10,000 bases of DNA from the NCBI GenBank assembly GCA_034096865.1, contig JAWQFJ010001300.1, positions 1 through 10,000 of the forward strand, read 5' to 3'. The notes under the pieces are model-generated. The model did no database searches. It had not been told where the DNA came from and was given only the letters and a program-made list of their open reading frames with translations. Source of the stretch: Theodoxus fluviatilis. Taxonomy: Eukaryota; Mollusca; Gastropoda; Cycloneritida; Neritidae. Positions 8,280 through 10,000 of the stretch are shown one piece after another (the first letter of the stretch is position 1; the number at the start of each line of letters is the position of its first letter). A program made the position numbers and the translations under genes.

Positions 8280-8691
8280 ACTTCATGTCAACAAAGCTTC
8301 TTATGGTTGGTTCTTTCTTCCCTCTTCATCAAGAAAAAGGACATATATGTACTGTATTAATTTGTCACAAGCGTGCTTTGTCATGGTGAATCTTGTCTGT
8401 CAAACAAGAATTGAAAAGCTTGTCAGCTTTTTCCACCAGCATTGTATCTCTCATTGGGTAGTATATGTATAACCCAGGATCCTTGGTACAGGAGCGTACT
8501 GCCCAGAGAATTATGCTTTTCATTTAGAACACAAAGAAAGGATTACATGTTAAAGATGTTTATCACCATTTCTTTTAGCAGTTTCTATCAAAATTCAGCG
8601 CTTCATAAGATCCTGCCAGAAGACAAAATGAGTGAGAGCTGAGAGTTAATTTTTCTGTTGGATTGGTATTGTGCATCCATGGAAATCAAAA

Positions 8692-8734
8692 GTGTGCGTG
8701 TGTGTGTGCGTGTGTGCGCGCGCACGCATGCACA
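8692..8734 (+). repeat. GT/GC dinucleotide tract, 43 bp of strict purine-pyrimidine alternation
   Basis: From 8692 to 8734 purines and pyrimidines alternate without a break: GTGTGCGTGTGTGTGCGTGT first, then a core of GCGCGCGC and a CACGCATGCACA tail. Such sequence, with a CG core flanked by TG repeats, is the classic type that can adopt left-handed Z-DNA under negative supercoiling. It is otherwise an ordinary imperfect TG microsatellite. Confidence 0.85.
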
Positions 8735-9429
8735 GGCGAGAAGCAAAATGAAAATAAAAGAGCGAGAGCTCAATCTAATAAGGACATTTTCCATTATAAT
8801 TTAAAATAACCACCAACGTACCACTCTCATGAAACTGCATTCTTCTAAATATATATTTCTTAAGCAGCAGGTAGACTTAAATCTTTCGGTATTAAAAAAA
8901 GACCATAGATCAATTTTCAATGAGAATCTCCACGCTGACAATCATGCTTCCTCCCCACTAACTTGATATGGCTTGAGGCACACTGTTACTCGCTCTGTAG
9001 TGCGGTGTCTCATTTACTTTGTGTCATGGTACAAAAGTCAAATGTATTGCTATGTGGCTGGTCCTCATACGTGCTTTGGTTCAATGTCTTCCCCAGTGTT
9101 CAAATTATTGTCTCATTACAAAGTGCAATGAATCTCTTTCAAAGGTACTAAAGTTATCACGATATATGCAGTGGATTATAATTTAAATATGTTTGAATAT
9201 CATAATGCATGCACTTCTTAGGTAATAAGGTTGTTGTTGTTTGGGTTTTTTTGGGGGGCGCAGATTTTACACATTAAAATGAAAAAGAGGGATGAGTAAA
9301 AATAGATACATGGACTGTGCTTTTGCAGATTCAAACCTTTCATGTAAAAACTCGGACAAAAGGACAGAGACGGCTCCCACAGTCAAAGTACTACAACATG
9401 CCTTGCACGCCATCCTCAGCTTCGCTGCC

Positions 9430-9470
9430 GGGGTGGAGGGGAGTGGGGTGGGGGTGGGGGGGTGGGGGGG
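9430..9470 (+). repeat. Dense G-run, strong quadruplex candidate
   Basis: Six G-runs of four to seven bases, separated by single T or by TGGA and AGT spacers, fill about 41 bases on the + strand. Loops this short satisfy the usual G3+N1-7 quadruplex rule several times over. On the minus strand it reads as a C-rich tract. It falls in sequence with no supported gene. Confidence 0.8.
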
Positions 9471-9642
9471 TGCACGAGATGATATTGGAACAGAGTGCCC
9501 TCGACAACTGCATCGCACTGACTTTGGTAAGCTATTTTGGCGCTGTCCAAAATGCTGTGGTGGTGTGTCCACGATTCATATTTAGCCCATACAAGCGTCT
9601 CAGACTCAGTTATGATATATGATGATCTCCGCACACACAGCG

Positions 9643-9650
9643 TGACGTCA
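9643..9650. promoter_or_regulatory. Perfect CRE palindrome TGACGTCA
   Basis: The eight bases match the full consensus cAMP response element bound by CREB/ATF bZIP dimers. A half-site TGACG occurs nearby at about 9694. No TATA box, initiator or exon can be tied to it, so a promoter for a gene beyond the right edge is only a possibility. An eight-base site occurs by chance about once per 65 kb at even base composition. Confidence 0.3.
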
Positions 9651-9812
9651 TTTTGCCCAGGACTTTATCAGAGTCCATGACTAACTCATTGATGACGGAG
9701 CCCCTTCGAGGCATCATTCATTGTCCATGGAATCATGGAGGTGGCTTTGATACCATAGTAAGTATTGCATGAGGTCCTACCAATCAGTCACGCCCATACT
9801 CCCGCCCACCGA

Positions 9813-10000
9813 CCCATCCATCCATCCATCCGTCCGTCCATCCATCCATCCATCCATCCATCCATCCATCCATCCATCCATCCATCCATCCATCCATCCA
9901 TCCATCCATATATCCATCCATATATCCACCCATCCAACAATCTAATCATTCATTCATCCGTCCGTCCGTCCGTCCGTATATCATCTATCCATCCACTCAT
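9813..10000 (+). repeat. (TCCA)n tetranucleotide microsatellite with CCGT block, running off the window
   Basis: TCCA-type repeats begin at about 9813, with two CCGT units near 9830. A pure run of 18 TCCA units spans 9837-9908. After this the tract breaks up with ATATATCCA insertions and a short CATT segment, then four to five CCGT units (about 9957-9977), and ATCTATCCATCCACTCAT at the edge. The array is likely to continue past 10000. Confidence 0.92.

Larger units (their letters stand above)
6869..8300 (+). other. Probable 3' UTR and downstream flank of the P450 gene
   Basis: No coding region is recognisable after the TAG at 6866-6868. Short open frames exist at 7147-7576 on both strands but none shows a family motif. 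The region includes a T12 run at 7075-7086, two candidate poly(A) signals (7031 and 8274) and a 38-bp tandem repeat (7762-7928). How far the transcript extends cannot be decided from the sequence; the choice is between a 3' UTR of about 0.2 kb and one of about 1.4 kb. Confidence 0.5.
8301..9812. other. Downstream, probably intergenic sequence
   Basis: I recognise no gene here. Open frames at 8245-8794 and 8963-9151 are short and featureless. Overlapping frames on both strands at 9267-9634 owe much of their openness to the G-rich run at 9430-9470 and match nothing I know. An exon-like piece from the CAG at 9327-9329 to a GTAAGC at about 9527 can be drawn, but it shows no coding signature. Listed separately are an alternating purine-pyrimidine tract, the G-run and a CRE. 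Confidence 0.45.

Noticed and set aside
9267..9634. Four overlapping open frames of 72-101 codons, or an exon from about 9330 to 9526
   Set aside because: Openness on both strands comes largely from the G-rich run. No frame matches a family I know, and the frames differ in which part looks plausible.
1..10000. tRNA genes or tRNA-derived SINEs
   Set aside because: Scanning for a GGTTCGANNCC-type B box with an upstream A box gave no convincing pair on either strand; the GGTTCGGGTATG at 5577 is not a good match.

Overview
The window looks like animal nuclear DNA, most likely from an invertebrate. Coding sequence is sparse and confined to short, relatively GC-rich exons with GT..AG boundaries. 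These sit in AT-rich non-coding sequence full of microsatellites, G-runs and one large minisatellite. There is no bacterial-style gene packing, no ribosome binding site and no operon. A molluscan (for example gastropod) source is my guess from the style of the sequence and the P450 type; nothing in the window proves it.

The only gene I can support is the 3' end of a cytochrome P450 on the + strand. Three exons (4334-4438, 4930-5064, 6522-6868) join in one frame through phase-1 introns and encode the last ~195 residues. These carry the I-helix AGxDT motif, the K-helix ExxR, the PERF motif and the heme-cysteine loop. Residue pattern points to CYP clan 2 (CYP1/CYP17/CYP2-like). The N-terminal ~300 residues are not visible, so their exons should lie upstream of this window and the intron before 4334 should be at least 4.3 kb.

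Layout: 1-2134 is AT-rich with no recognisable exon and a G-run near 194-225. A minisatellite of about 59 copies of a 35-bp unit fills about 2137-4197 and ends only ~136 bp before the first P450 exon seen. Exons and introns of the P450 run from 4334 to 6868; the last intron holds a decayed trinucleotide tract and a pyrimidine microsatellite. From 6869 to about 8300 lies probable 3' UTR or downstream DNA with two candidate poly(A) signals and a 38-bp tandem repeat. From 8300 to 10000 is probably intergenic: a 43-bp alternating purine-pyrimidine tract, a very G-rich run, a perfect CRE palindrome and a (TCCA)n satellite running off the window edge.

The main candidate for something unusual is the minisatellite. 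Nearly every unit carries a CAGCTG E-box overlapping a CTGCAG, so about 56 E-boxes stand in phase inside a probable P450 intron. Its minus strand is open in all three frames, which makes a long but almost certainly spurious ORF. I found no evidence of a new multi-gene system.
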